Source: Archegozetes longisetosus (Eukaryota > Arthropoda > Arachnida > Sarcoptiformes > Trhypochthoniidae). Taken from it: a stretch of DNA of 64,000 bases. Shown here piece by piece: positions 10,152 through 22,429 of this stretch. The position numbers and the translations under genes were made by a program. Numbering within the stretch: position 1 is the stretch's first letter; every line of letters starts with the position of its first letter. The stretch is from assembly GCA_018873245.2 (NCBI GenBank), contig JAEMBT020000008.1:3148001-3212000 (forward strand), read 5' to 3'. Under the pieces are notes generated by a model. The model was not told the DNA's origin, did not search any database, and saw nothing but the letters and a program-made list of their open reading frames with translations.

Positions 10152-12832
10152 TTATCTTTTTTCGATTCCAACGATTAAACTTTTAGCAGCACATATAGGT
10201 GTAACAGTTTTGAACTGAAGGGGAACTTCAGTTTTAGAACTTCTAACAAATTTGAATCTTCGGACAATATGCGATAAACATAGTTTTGCTTCCATTAAAG
10301 CGAATCGCATTCCAATACAATTTCGAGGACCAGCACCAAAAGGAATATAAGTGTATGGAGTGATTTGATCTCGATTTTCAGGCATAAATCTTTCGGGATT
10401 GAATTTATGAGCATTTGGATAATATTCTTCTGAATGATGGATAGCATAAGTAGGAATTTCTACAACTTGTCCTTTGAATAAAGTGATTCCAGTGTCACCC
10501 AATTTATAATCTGTCATGGCTTCTCTCTCGAGTCTCAAAGCTGGGGAATAAAGACGCAATGTTTCGGATACAACTGAATCCAAATATGGAAGTTTTGCGA
10601 GTGTTTCATAACGTATTTCTCCATTAGAATCAACAGCAGAGTTGATTTCTTCATAAAGTTTTTGTTGACATTCAGGATTGAGAGCCAATTCATATGAACA
10701 GAACGACAAAGTCGTTGCAGTTGTTTCGTAACCGGCGATGAAGAAAATCCAAGACTGAGCCAATATTTCATCTTCTGTCAAACGTTTATTCACAACATTT
10801 ATATTGAAAATCTTTTTCTGTGCATCTAATTCTTCTTCTCCTATAAATAAAATATTTTTCGAAAAAATGGTTGAAAAATAATTTACTTTAAAGTTGTAGG
10901 TTTACATCAAACCTTCAATTGTTATATACAATTATATATTTATTAAATTAAAAATTTGTTTAGATATCAATTAAGTTTTGTTAGACTTCAACATATTTAA
11001 TAGTTTTGGACAAAGATAAGGCATTTTCAGAGACCCCTTCTGTTAGTAACAACTAAATATTACTAAATTGATTTGAATATTTTTAAATAAAAACCACAAA
11101 ACTACTGATTAATGAAACCTATCTCTGCTGAGCATAAACAAACTTCATAGGCTCCCGATCCCGAATCTGAGTTGCATGTTAAACTATTAATATATCGAAA
11201 TTCAATACAATTAATGGAATATCTATATCGTATGTGATAACTAAATGACTCTCTGTTAATACATTGTAAATTACAATGAAAGTGTGCACAAAAGTGTGCA
11301 ATATTGTAATTTGATGATATGGTTTATAATTTTAAAAATATATAAAATAGGTATATATTCGAAAGTTTAAGAGTTTGAGGTTGGTAGGGTTACCTTAAGC
11401 TCGGGTTCGAGGTGCAAATTTGCAAAAGAGATTCGGGTTCAGCTTTGAAGTTCATCCACGAACCTTTAGAACTCGAACCTGCTCAGCACTAGTGAGAACA
11501 AATATTTTATGTCAAATCAAAAAGTCATTTAAGTCTCTTTGCATTATCTGAAAACATGCTGAAGTTTAACACATTGTTATTTTGAACGAATACGTCCTCG
11601 TTCCTATACTATGGTTGTCGTACAGTTTGATATAATTAGAATATTATTGTAGTAATAATAATTAATTTATGCGTTCATAACTACAATTATATATGTTCTA
11701 TAAACTAGAAATACATAATATATGAATCTTAATGAGACATTCTAATTTTTACCTTCATTTACATGATGTGCTTCGTTTATATCGTTTTCATCTCTAATCA
11801 TTTCTTTACTCAGCTCCGCATTCATTAACAATTGAATCAAATCGTCGTGTTTCGAATTATTATTTCGTCGAGTTTTCAATATATGTCGAGTTAAATTAAG
11901 GAAAAACTGATTCGCACTCTCATCGAATGGTGATGTTATATTCAGAATATTATTCAAAAACTTTGGAAAAACAAATGCTGGAATTGCTCTAGTTGCTTTG
12001 AAATCAAATATTTTTTTGCCATTCAATATAAATGGATTATTTGGATCTTTTTGTGCATTTGTTTGAGTGGCGAAAGCACACGAAGCGATCACATCCATTG
12101 TGAAGTTTCCATTTATTTCTTTCAAATCTATGTCCTTTCCTTCTTTTGCATAAGTTTCCAAATTATCTAAGAAATCTTGGAGACACTTTCTTATCATTGG
12201 ATACATTTTTTTCATTTTTCCGCTCGTAAATGTAGGACTTGCAATCGATCGAATTCTTTTCCATTGATCACCGACTGAAGTAAACATATTATTATTAAGT
12301 ATTGGATGTTCAGTTTTCAATTGTCTTCTGTTTACAAATTTATTAAAATCTTTGACCAAAACAAGTTTGATCAAATCTGGATCAGCGATTGTGAGTACGG
12401 GTTCATTGCCAATAAACACACTGAAAAGTAATTAGTTTTGATCAAACCGAAAAACTGTAATATTTGTTTTAAATACCCATAAAGTTTTCCAAACTTTTGA
12501 AACCACTCCAATTCTAATAATGGCATTGGTGTAAATACTTTATCGAGAGCATTTCCAAAACCTATTCTGGGTTTTGGTCCTTTAACGCCTCTTTTCGCCC
12601 AATAGTTATGATTTCGAGTCAAATACCTTAAGGAGTAAACTGAAGTTTATAAAACTTGAAATACTTTTTTAGTATTTCTTATAAAAAAAATACGACTCAT
12701 GTGGAGTTATGACATGCATAACATATGAAAAATTAAGGAAATATAATAAAACAAAGGTTACCAATATATTAGGGGTAAACTGGTAACAAAGACGATCCAC
12801 AATTGCCATGAATCAAATCCAAATAAACTCAT
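10152..12832 (-). CDS. Cytochrome P450, CYP3 clan, array copy A (intact)
   Basis: Exons are 12762-12832, 12477-12626, 11753-12420 and 10152-10840; they join in frame to 525 codons plus stop. Exon 1 encodes a membrane anchor (MSLFGFDSWQLW then a hydrophobic run to LPLIYW), and exon 2 has the proline-rich hinge KGPKP. Visible P450 motifs are helix C WKRIR (127-131), helix I AGYETT (332-337), helix K ETLR (389-392), FNPERF (443-448) and the heme loop [10 protein letters not shown] with Cys471. This fits an endoplasmic-reticulum monooxygenase using NADPH-P450 reductase, of the clan that handles xenobiotics and endogenous lipophiles; the substrate is unknown. Introns 1 and 2 are short. Intron 3 is 912 bp and unlike that of the other copies. 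Length is normal for the family. Confidence 0.93.
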
Positions 12833-12925
12833 TATTGACAAAAGTTTAAAATCTTACTAAAATTTTTTAAATAAACCGTCTCTCTAAACTAACAAACGAA
12901 TGAAGAGTTTCTTATTTTGACCTCA

Positions 12926-12933
12926 TATTTATA
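12926..12933 (-). promoter_or_regulatory. TATA-like box of P450 copy A
   Basis: TATAAATA on the minus strand lies 94 bp upstream of the ATG. The same box and the following GGTCAAAATAAG-like stretch recur at about the same distance in B, E and F, and the box alone in D. This conservation in otherwise drifting flanks supports a core promoter. Confidence 0.6.
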
Positions 12934-13990
12934 CGTAATCTGAAAGATTACTTCTATCTATGAAATTGAGTTTTAGTAAACAGTTATCTTCTGTTTACAA
13001 TGTAACGCGATTGGTTAATAAACTATGTTTAAGTGCATTTGCACTCGAGCTTTGTTCTGCAAGTTCTAACCGAGACTGACTCGATATGTGCTCCAGTATG
13101 GATAAAGTTTGAATATAACCTTGGGAATGCTATTTGGATTTCACCGTATTTTTCTTGTTTGCAAAATCGTCTTATTTAATAATTAAAAATCTATTTTCAA
13201 ATTTAACTCATATTTTATCGGATGACAATCGAGAACAAGCATAACGTAATAGTTATAATTTCTTATGTGACTTTCAATTATATTTCTACATTTTAATTAA
13301 CTGATTTAAAAATATGTAACATTTTCGATATGAAAACAGTCTTGAATGAAAATGTACGCAAATACTTGTTAAAACTAGAAATGCTTGAAGTAGTGATGGC
13401 AACACTACTTCAATCATAATACTAATCGTTGCGCAATTTAATCGTCCTTCGAGGATGTGTGTTAGCGAACATTTTCTTAGAAGTAACATTTCAAAGAGAA
13501 GTGTCACTGATTAAAATTCCAAAGTCGTGTTCATATTTTTGTATATTAATTTCTTGTTGCACATAACATCAGTTATATAATTCAAAATTTAGATTAAAAT
13601 AGAAAAATACTCAAAACTTTGTCAATGCAACAATTAGATTTCAATATTAATTAATATTTTATGAAAAAGAAAAAGTTGCAAAAAATTAAAACTATCAAAG
13701 TTAGATTTTGACTGATTATCAAATTACTAATCTAAATTTTTGATTACACAATTAACAGATTGTTTATTTATTATAAAATAATAATAAGTAACATTCATTA
13801 ACATTTGCACTCGAATTATTTTGTATAGGCGCCAATCAAGCTGATCGCACTCACTTCAGTACTCCTGTACTTGAACACACTATCAAATCGAAAAGTTGTT
13901 TTTCTCTGCTTTAAATGAGGACTATAATGCATTCGGGAAATTCTCTTCAACTTTAAGCCGAAGTAACAGGCTTGAAACGATTTTATTCAC
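12934..13990. other. P450 A upstream region, paralogous to the E upstream region
   Basis: No gene is seen. The stretch aligns with 47008-48060 upstream of copy E, including the segment at 13286-13507 matching 47435-47638. It is part of the ancestral array unit. Confidence 0.55.
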
Positions 13991-13998
13991 TCTATAAG

Positions 13999-14478
13999 TA
14001 GAGTGACCACTTCTGGCTTGTCTCATGACGGAACAAAAATATCAAAGGGGAGACCCTTACATTTTTTTTGAAGAAAAATGTTGTTTTTATTAGTCATTAA
14101 AAATATCAGGCTCCAAATGATGCATTCTAATATTAAAACATTGAAAATTGTTATTCATGGTTGATCTCAATGGTACATTTTTTGCTCGAAATGGCATCTT
14201 TCATAAGTCATTCAAAAGTAAGAAATGCCGATTTATATCAGATGTAAGTCAAGTCAGGAAAGATTAATTCAATAACTTTTGGTGTTTAAACTGGTTTTCT
14301 TAACCTCTTATCATTTGTAAAATAAATTCACTATTTGAATTTCCAAGAAATATTTTTCTCGACACATTCTTCAAAATGAAAGTTGAAAAACGAGACAACT
14401 AATTGTCCCTTCGAGAGTTTTTAGTCTGACGGGATTTCTGTCTTTTATCTTTAAAAAACGGGACGGGTAGTCACCCTA
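13999..14478. mobile_element. hAT-like element, TAGGGTGAC family
   Basis: The 480-bp element is flanked by a perfect 8-bp duplication, TCTATAAG (13991-13998 and 14479-14486). The inverted ends are TAGAGTGACCAC and TAGGGTGACTAC. Subterminal GACGGGA/CGGGACGGG motifs are typical of this hAT type. Related copies are at 25617, 33033, 39517 and 63849. It is non-coding. Confidence 0.75.
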
Positions 14479-14559
14479 TCTATAAGTTGAAAGCGTTTGT
14501 TCATTACAATTTGGACTGAGATAAAAATGACTCAATATTATTCAACTTTAGTATATTTT

Positions 14560-15641
14560 AATAAATGATTTTACTCATGAATCAGAACTTACTAATGAGT
14601 AAGTTTAAAACATATAAAACAAAATTTGATCACTTGGTCATTGATTTTGAATTAAAAACACTTTTAATCATAAAAACAGTGTTCACAACAAAAGAAAAAA
14701 TTTTTATTTTGAAAACTCATTTATTATGGTCTCATCTCAAAAATAAAGTGTACCGCTAGAACCCAAAAACATTAGAAGAGTTAAAGATAAGAAATGAAAT
14801 AGAAAAATAAGTTCTGAAGCACTTAAAAAGGTTTTAGAAAATATGATTAAAAGAGTTGAACTTTGTTTAGAAAATAATGGTCAGCACATTCTGCATATGT
14901 TGTGATTAATTATAAACAGAGAAACCCAAAATAGGTTAAAAATAGGTAAAATCATGAAATAGTGAAACAAACCCTCATACTAATTGTTCAAGTTTTTATC
15001 AGAAAACAATCAAATGACTAAACACTAAATGAATCGTTACTTTTAATACATATTAAGGTTTAAATACATTACTCACACATATGTCAAATAATTTTTTCAC
15101 AAGAATTGCAATATACTGTATCTCCACTAACTTTTAAATCTTTATTTTGTTTAATAACTTTGTTTGATAATAATCTTTCATTTATGTTGGACATTTTAAG
15201 AAATGAATATCACTATTTAAAACACGTTTATTTATTTATTTACTTATGTAGTGTTATGTTATGCTTTTATAATTTTTGTAAATTGTTATTCAAAGTTGAA
15301 AAAAACTTAAGAGATAACCAAAAACTACTCATTTGATAATTTTTTGATAAAAACTTGAACAATTAGTATGAGGGTTTGTTTCACTATTTCATGATTTTAC
15401 CTATTTTTAACCTATTTTGGGTTTCTCTGATTATAAATTAATTTTTACATATCTAAACTACTTTGTAGGATTACAGTTCTGAAATAACTTTGTAAGATTA
15501 TATTAATAGTTCATTATTAAAGGTTTATTTTGATACATTCAATTTTCAGTCAGTGAGTAAGCGATTTCACTCTTGACTCACATTTCTAAAAGCGATGGAG
15601 TATTAACTCCCAAGTCTGAGTTTAGTTTAAAAAATGGACTG
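14560..15641 (+). mobile_element. Decayed Tc1-like element with fused transposase ends (upstream of A)
   Basis: The right terminus near 15633-15641 (TGGACTG followed by TA) matches the family at 38112-38714; the left terminus is gone. At 14565-14900 it reads a short transposase N-terminus (FTTKEKIFILKT) joined directly to a C-terminal part (WSHLKNKVYR, then NNGQH), with a stop after KVYR. The DDE core is missing, so this is an internally deleted relic. It carries a nested insertion at 14917-15429. Confidence 0.6.
14917..15429. mobile_element. Nested hAT-like element with long inverted repeats
   Basis: The 513-bp element begins CAGAGAAACCC and ends with its complement; the arms are nearly identical for about 95 bp. 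A perfect 8-bp duplication, ATTATAAA, flanks it (14909-14916 and 15430-15437). The sister element at 38.1-38.7 kb has the uninterrupted site (TGATTAATTATAAATTTAT). The reading frame at 15106-15336 lies inside it and matches nothing recognised. Confidence 0.8.
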
Positions 15642-15918
15642 TATAGCTCATGTAAATATTGATTAATAGTTAAAAAGTATAATCGACTAGAAGTGCTTGT
15701 GATTAATAGAGATCGTTATATAAGTTTACTTTAAGTAAATTTGAATTGGGCCTTTTTTATTGAAGCGCTAATATAGAAGAATTTTCCTTTTGTATTAAAG
15801 CCTTCAAATATATAGTTGACTGTATATCTTAATAAATCCTTTATAATTCGGCTCTACAGACTAAGCATGTGATTGAATAAACAGCTAGAATATGGTTTGC
15901 TCATGCCAAACTCTCATC

Positions 15919-16623
15919 TAGAGTTAAAAATCAAGCCTAAGACCAAGCCTGAGGCGTAGTCTTAGGCTGGAAGACTATAAGATAGCGTAGTCTGTAGTCT
16001 TAGGCTGTTCTCAGCTTCCTGGTCTTTAGCTTTAACCTCAGATAAAAAGCCTTAACCTCAGCCTAACCTCTTAGTCTCCCAAGTGAGAAACTTACATATA
16101 TTCTTTATTAAATCATTATGTAAATGATAAGTGATTTATTATGCGTTCTTCATTAGATACAATTAAAATACAAAAAAGTAATGTTTATATTAATCATTAA
16201 AAAACTTCAACTATGATTCTAAAGCATTGATGTTTTAATAGTTTTCTTATTAAAGTGATTGTGTCTTTGAGTTATTAAATCTCGAGCTTTTGAGAATATC
16301 TGCTCACTAAGAACACTTGCGGCTGAAATTGCAAAAACATTTCAACATTGAAGTGCAATACTTGAAATTTGACACTGCGTTGCTATGATATTTGAAAGAG
16401 GTATTTTCATTTCGTTTTGGAGGCTTTTGATTTTCAATAATTTGTATATTTGAAGACTAAGAGGTTAGCCTGGCCGGACCGAAGCATAGGCTGTAGGCTT
16501 AGCCTTCTCATAACTTCATAGTATTGGGCTTGGTCTTTAAGCTTCACATTTATAAAAAGTTTAGGCTTTAAGCTCTGCCTAAGACCAAACCTGAGGTTAG
16601 GCCGCCTACAACTTTTAACTCTA
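15919..16623. mobile_element. hAT-like element with CTTAGGCT subterminal repeats
   Basis: The 705-bp element has ends TAGAGTTAAAA in inverted orientation and an 8-bp duplication with one mismatch (CTCTCATC/CTCTCATT). Both flanks of the interior carry many CTTAGGCT and CCTAAGACCAAG motifs. The paralogous region upstream of E (about 48140-48165) lacks it. Confidence 0.72.
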
Positions 16624-18180
16624 CTCTCATTCCTATAGATAATATAAGACGTATTTTATACGCTCTATATTTAGTTTTACGCACACAGTTTAATGTACAA
16701 TTTAGTTTTATGTAGCATTCTTCGAAACAAAAGTCATTTCCGTAGAACATAATGTTAAAATGTATTTAATTTTATGTTTATTCAGTTTAATGTACAGTTG
16801 TGTCAGAATAGATTGTCCTAGTCAGTTACTGTTAGGTGCTTAAAATCCTTATTTCATTTTAAAAAATACTGAGTGCGTAATATCAGAGAAATATAAGTAT
16901 TTTAAAGGCTCAATCAAAACCAAAACTTTAAAACCTTGAATGAAAGTCTGTTATGACTAATATGTACTCAATGACTAACAAAAAAGCACTTATCACCTCA
17001 TAATCAGCTATTAGTAAACATATTTTGCAATCAAACAGAAGTTAATCATCGATAGGAGAGAAGTTTTATTTGGTTCAAGTTAATTCACTGTTTTAGGTTG
17101 AAATTTAATCCCTAAAATATTAACCTTTTTCACTGGAACAATTTATTCTTACACAACTTTACAATTCACTTTTATGTGCTGTTTATTAATCCCACACTCA
17201 AAAAATAATATATCAGTGTTATGTACAATTCATCAAAAATAAAACTCGGCAGTGATCAAATTTCTACAATTTAGAGCTATATTTTTAAAGCATTTGGAGT
17301 TATATTTTTTTAACCATTTAAGTGAAAATATTGAACCTAAAACTTTTATGTAAAAGATGACATGCTTAATAGTTTGTCAGTGCTATTGAGTTAGTCATTT
17401 TATGTTTAATTTTATGCAAAGTTTTTAAAATTAACATATTTCCCGAACATATTACTATTGAGTGATTTGAATGAACATGTGGTTTTTACTGCATAAAAGC
17501 AAAACTGATTCGTTTTAGTTTTGATGATTTGTACATTAAAGTTAAAAGCGCTAAGTTTTACCTAAGGTTCAACTAGAATTTGCATTAAAGCTCACAAAAG
17601 ATCACATGCATTAACATATTGTTTATATCAAAACATTTACGACATGAAAGTTGTTAAAAATAATTGAGTTAAAACTTGTTGATTGTTGTCAAATATTTGT
17701 CTCATTATACGAATGGGATCAAAAAGCTGAAAACGCGTTAAAATAAAATCTGATTTTTAACTACTTGTGCAAAAAAAATATGTACAATTTATTTCTCACT
17801 GACGTATACATAAAACTGAATACAGAGTGCAGTACAGTCTCGGATGATCAGTTTGGATCATACACCCAAAATGATACTTTTTTACAAACAATTATATTAA
17901 GGAATTAGATAAGAGTAGAAAATTGCTTATAACTTTGTCAATACAACAATTGGATTTGGATATTACTAAGATTTCGCGTAAAAGAAAAAGTAGGTAAAAA
18001 ATTTAAACTATCAAAAATAAGTTTTGACCGATTATCAAACTAATAACTTAATTGTTCCATTATGCTAAGTGATCCAAAATAGACACTTCATCAATTTTTT
18101 AAATAAGAATTAAAAGCATTTAATTTATGATTTTAATACCTCAGAATCCCTCAAAGCATGCAGAGTAAAATGACCACCAA
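16624..18180. other. Array spacer A-B, paralogous to the E spacer
   Basis: The part up to about 17300 aligns with 48165-49860 upstream of E once the two insertions there are removed. It holds the empty sites of those insertions (GTTATGAC at 16950-16957; TA at 17160-17161). No gene is seen. From about 17930 it resembles the 3' flank of other P450 copies. Confidence 0.55.
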
Positions 18181-18199
18181 TTCATTAAAATACCCACTT

Positions 18200-18510
18200 G
18201 ATTACAAAGTGTCGTTGAGCTTGGAGCAGGATAATTTATAGGCTTGAACATCGAGCGCCACACTGAAAGTGCTATTGATTAACCCTCTACTCTCCAGACA
18301 TCACGCTGCTTGATTACTTTCATTCGAAATATCTCATGGACAGGATCTTCAGTACTGCTCCAGACACCATTGATAAACTAAAATTGGTCATGAAGAAAGA
18401 AGTTGAAAAAAAATAAGAAGCAAAGTGCCCGAAAGAGTAGTTAAAAATTTTCAAACAAGATTTCACCATTTGGTAACTATTGACGACACTTTGAAAATTT
18501 AATTCATTAA
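18200..18510 (+). pseudogene. Relic of a Tc1/mariner-like transposase C-terminus
   Basis: With frameshifts it reads YSPDITLLDYFHSKYLMD, then PDTIDKLKLVMKKEVEK, then VVKNFQTRF. This is the usual order of a DD(E/D) transposase tail (SPDL-P-DYF, then PxTIxxLK, then NFxxR). An in-frame stop and indels show it is dead. It lies 3' of P450 copy B. Termini were not found. Confidence 0.5.
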
Positions 18511-18761
18511 TCTGCATTGGGTACTGCTTATTATACTTTTCAAATTTTGTTGATATCCTTCTTCGTTTTAAACTTATTTAGAAGGATAAATGGAATATCG
18601 ATTTAAAGGACAGATTGTATAAGTAATGTACAGTTAAGTAGACGAAATTTTAAGTAATAAAAAAATAGATTTATATTTGAACCACTTTTTAGTATTTCAT
18701 TACAATTAAAGAGATTATTCAACACATTAATTAAATGTACAAATAAAATAAAAATTTGATT

Positions 18762-21201
18762 TTATCTTTTTTCGATTCCAACGATTAGACTTTCAGCAGC
18801 ACATACAGGTGTAACTGTCTTGAATTGAAGGGGAATTTCAGTTTTAGAACTCCTGACAAATTTGAATTTTCTCATGATTTGTGATAAACATAATTTTGCT
18901 TCCATTAAGGCGAATCGCATTCCAATACAATTTCGAGGACCAGCACCAAAAGGAATATAAGTGTATGGAGTGATTTGATCTCGATTTTCAGGCATAAATC
19001 TTTCGGGATTGAATTTATGAGCATTTGGATAATATTCTTCTGAATGATGGATAGCATAAGTAGGAATTTCTACAACTTGTCCTTTGAATAAAGTGATTCC
19101 AGTGTCACCTAACTTATAATGATTCATGGCTTCTCTCTCGAGTCTCAAAGCTGGAGAATAAAGACGTAATGTTTCGGATACAACTGAATCCAAATATGGA
19201 AGTTTTGCGAGTGTTTCATAACTTATTTCTCCATTAGAATCAACAGCAGATTTGATTTCTTCATAAAGTTTTTGTTGAGATTCAGGATTGAGAGCCAATT
19301 CATATGAACAGAACGACAAAGTCGTTGCAGTTGTTTCATAACCGGTGATGAAGAAAATCCAAGACTGGGCCAATACCAGGTCGTTCAGAAAGTTTTAAAG
19401 TGCAAGCGTCTTATCAAAGAAAAATTGATCTCGAGTCGGTCATTGAATTAGTTATTATTTCAAACCTAAAACCTATTATTTTCATCAAAGTCGAATTAAT
19501 AGGTTTTATTTTGTGACAATTTAAACCCTACGACTCAACAATTTTCCGAACGTACTCTCGACTGAGATCCATTCAAATATTTGGAAAGTTATGTTGAGCC
19601 GAAGTTTAAATTGTTAAAAAATAAAAACTATTAATTCGACTTTGATGAAAATAATAGGTTTTAGGTTTGAAATAATAACTAATTCAATGACCGACTCGAG
19701 ATCAATTTTCTTTGATAAGACGCTTGCATTTTAAAACTTTCTGAGCGACCTGGTATTTCATCTTCTGTCAAACGTTTATTCACAACATTAATATTGAAGG
19801 CTTTCTTCTGTGCACCTAATTCTTCTTCCCCTATAAATCAAATATTTGTAGAGCAATTATTGTAAAAAATTGTTTTAAATTATACTCACTCATACTAAAC
19901 AGTAATTTGTAAAATAAAGTATATCACTTATAATATTATAGTGTGTTTTATTTAATAAAATGATTTCAGTCTCCGATGAAAACTCTTTTAAGTACTAATT
20001 GAATATCATTGCAGTCATAAAAACGAATTCGTGTGTTAAGAATTTTTATAAAATTGCATAAATGACTGACTAATATAAATATAAAACATAAAATACTCAA
20101 ATATACGATACGATGAAAGAAAATATTTCAATTTTTACCTTTATTTATATGATGTGCTTCTTTTACATTATCATCTCTAATTATTTCCTTACTTAGTTCC
20201 GCATTCATTAATAATTTAATCAAATCGTCATGTTTTGAATTATTATTTCATCGAGTTTTTAATATATGTCGAGTTAAATTTAGAAAAAATTGGTTTGCAC
20301 TCTCATCGAGTCCTGATTTTATATTCAAAATATTATTCAAAAATTTTGGAAAACTAACACTGGAATTACTTTAGTTGCTTTGAAATCAAGCAACTTCTTG
20401 GCATTCACTATAAATGGGTTATTTGGATCTTTTTGTGCATTTGTTTGAGTGGCGAAAGCACACGAAGCGATCACATCCATTGTGAAGTTTCCATTTATTT
20501 CTTTCAAATCTGTCCTTTCCATCTTTTGCATAAGTTTCCAAATTATCTAAGAAATCTTGGAGACACTTTCTTATCATTGGATACATTTTTTTCATTTTTC
20601 CGCTCGTAAATGTAGGACTTGCAATCGATCGAATTCTTTTCCATTGATCACCGACTGAAGTAAACATATTATTATTAAGTATTGGATATTCAGTTTTCAA
20701 TTGTCTTCTGTTTACAAATTTATTAAAATCTTTGACCAAAACAAGTTTGATCAAATCTGGATCAGCGATTGTGAGTACGGGTTCATTGCCAATAAACACA
20801 CTGAAAAGTAATAATTAGTTTTGATCAAACCGAAAAACTGTAATATTTGTTTTAAATACCCATAAAGTTTTCCAAACTTTTGAAACCACTCCAATTCTAA
20901 TAATGGCATTGGTGTAAATACTTTATCGAGAGCATTTCTAAAACCTATTTTGGGTTTTGGTCCTTTAACGCCTCTTTTCGCCAGATAGTTGTGATTTCGA
21001 GTCAAACACCTTAAGGAATAAATGAATGTTTGTAAATTTCCAATATTTTTCTAATATTTCCAACAAAAAAAATACTATTTATGTCGATTTATGGCTAATA
21101 GTATATATAAGAAACCTAAATAAACATTACCAATATATTAGCGGTAAAGTGGTAGAAATAGTGATCCATATTTGCCACGAATCAAGTCCGAATAAACCCA
21201 T
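18762..21201 (-). pseudogene. Cytochrome P450, CYP3 clan, array copy B (pseudogene)
   Basis: All four exons are recognisable: 21131-21201, about 20857-21006, about 20147-20797 and 19830-18762. Exon 4 is split after the [11 protein letters not shown] region by a 378-bp foldback element (19376-19753). Exon 3 has a 2-nt loss in the GKDIDLKE codons (about 20512), a 1-nt loss near VFPKF (about 20355) and a TGA in place of an Arg codon (about 20252). Exon 2 has Tyr-to-Cys at its first codon. The heme loop and ETLR motif remain. Exons 2-3 are nearly identical to copy A, so decay or a conversion event is recent. No functional P450 can be made. Confidence 0.92.
19376..19753. mobile_element. Foldback MITE in exon 4 of P450 copy B
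   Basis: The 378-bp insertion has a TA duplication (19374-19375 and 19754-19755). Its ends are CCAGGTCGTTCAGAAAGTTT and the near-complement. The two arms, about 180 nt each, make almost the whole element one imperfect hairpin. The other copies show the empty site CAATATTTCATC. TA duplication suggests Tc1/mariner mobilisation. There is no ORF. Confidence 0.88.
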
Positions 21202-21295
21202 TATTGGCAAAAGTTTAAAGATTTACTAAGAGCTTTTAAATGAACAGCCTCTCTAAAGTAACAAACGATATGAAATGTTCCTTATTTTGACCTAA

Positions 21296-21303
21296 TATTT
21301 ATA
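21296..21303 (-). promoter_or_regulatory. TATA-like box of P450 copy B
   Basis: TATAAATA lies 95 bp upstream of the exon 1 ATG, in the same context as in A and E. The promoter is preserved although the gene is dead. Confidence 0.5.
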
Positions 21304-21789
21304 CCTAATCTGAAGTACTATTATCTATAAAATAGTGTTGATTTCGTTCTATTTCTATTTTCTTTTCCGTTTGGTTCCTAAATCTAGTTTTAAATTGAAT
21401 TCACATTTTATCGGAAGATAGTTGAGAACAAATATAATTTTTTGCGACTTTCAATTATATTTCTACCTTTGAGTTAACTGATTTTAAAATTATGAAAACA
21501 TTTTCGGTATGAAAATAGATTTTATGAAAACGTACGAAAATACTATAGTTTAAAACTACGAAAGTTTGAAGTGTTGATGGCAATACTACTTTGATTATGA
21601 TGCTAATTATTGCACAATCTAATGATCCTTCAAGGATGTCTATCGGGAAAACTTCGAAATGGCTAATTTCATATTGGCTAGCCGTGTTCTCTGTCTCTAT
21701 TAGTAAATTTCGCCCTTTGTGATAAGAATACACTAAATGTATTAAATTTCAAGTTCAGTAAATTTCATTAGTAGTCGTATTGTATATTA

Positions 21790-21851
<62 letters not shown>
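21790..21851. repeat. CTA/ACT trinucleotide microsatellite
   Basis: About twenty perfect ACT units. The paralogous site upstream of F (about 55305-55330) has only a few irregular units, so the tract expanded after duplication. It sits directly beside the TIR element at 21869. Confidence 0.9.
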
Positions 21852-21868
21852 TCACCAATAATATAGTA

Positions 21869-22394
21869 TCGGGTGTTCGCTATAAAAGTATCTCTAAGAT
21901 TCGCAGTTAGATGATTTAAGTCAATGACTTTTAAGAACACGATATCTGCACTGACTGATTAGTAAACTTTAGAAACGTTAATTTCAACTTTTATTCATTC
22001 TATTTCTATGAGTAATCACTAGTATATACTACTTTTGTGTTTGTTTTAAAGCTATAATAGTTAGCGTTACCAAATCTCAATGAATTGAACGATACAGTCA
22101 GTATAAATTAACCTCTGAGCTTTGGCAGAAAAAAGGGTCTACTGAGTAATATAACTATTACTAGACACTTGGAACCTTTTCTATTGTTGTAACTCAGAAG
22201 TTAATTTATCTGACTCTACCGGTCAATTCCTTGAGACTTTGCAACATTAATATATAATTTATGTGTGAACTTAATCTATAAAAAGTTCAAAATCAGACTC
22301 AATTATTCACATTATTATTCATAACTTTTTATCAAAACGACTCAGGAAAAAATTTTGATATACTTTTGGAGATACTTTTATAGCGAATATCCGA
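21869..22394. mobile_element. TA-flanked TIR element upstream of P450 B
   Basis: The 526-bp element has ends TCGGGTGTTCGCTATAAAAG and TCGGATATTCGCTATAAAAG, read inward, and TA on both sides. The paralogous sequence upstream of F (TATCGTATAAAGCGATAC, 55329-55346) is uninterrupted. It is non-coding; the TA target fits Tc1/mariner-type MITEs. Confidence 0.75.
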
Positions 22395-22429
22395 TATAAA
22401 GCGATACAAAACAGCGGAATGCAGTATAA

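Noticed and set aside
10535-10771. Second open frame overlapping exon 4 of P450 A
   Set aside because: It is a frame shadow of the conserved P450 exon.
11110-11495. TIR pair (TGCTGAGCA) within intron 3 of P450 A
   Set aside because: The ends are imperfect and no target duplication could be found.
15106-15336. Hydrophobic open frame as a small membrane protein
   Set aside because: It lies wholly inside the non-autonomous element 14917-15429 and has no recognisable homology.
21755-21940. Serine-rich open frame on the minus strand
   Set aside because: The serine run is only the translated CTA/ACT microsatellite; there is no conserved coding signal.
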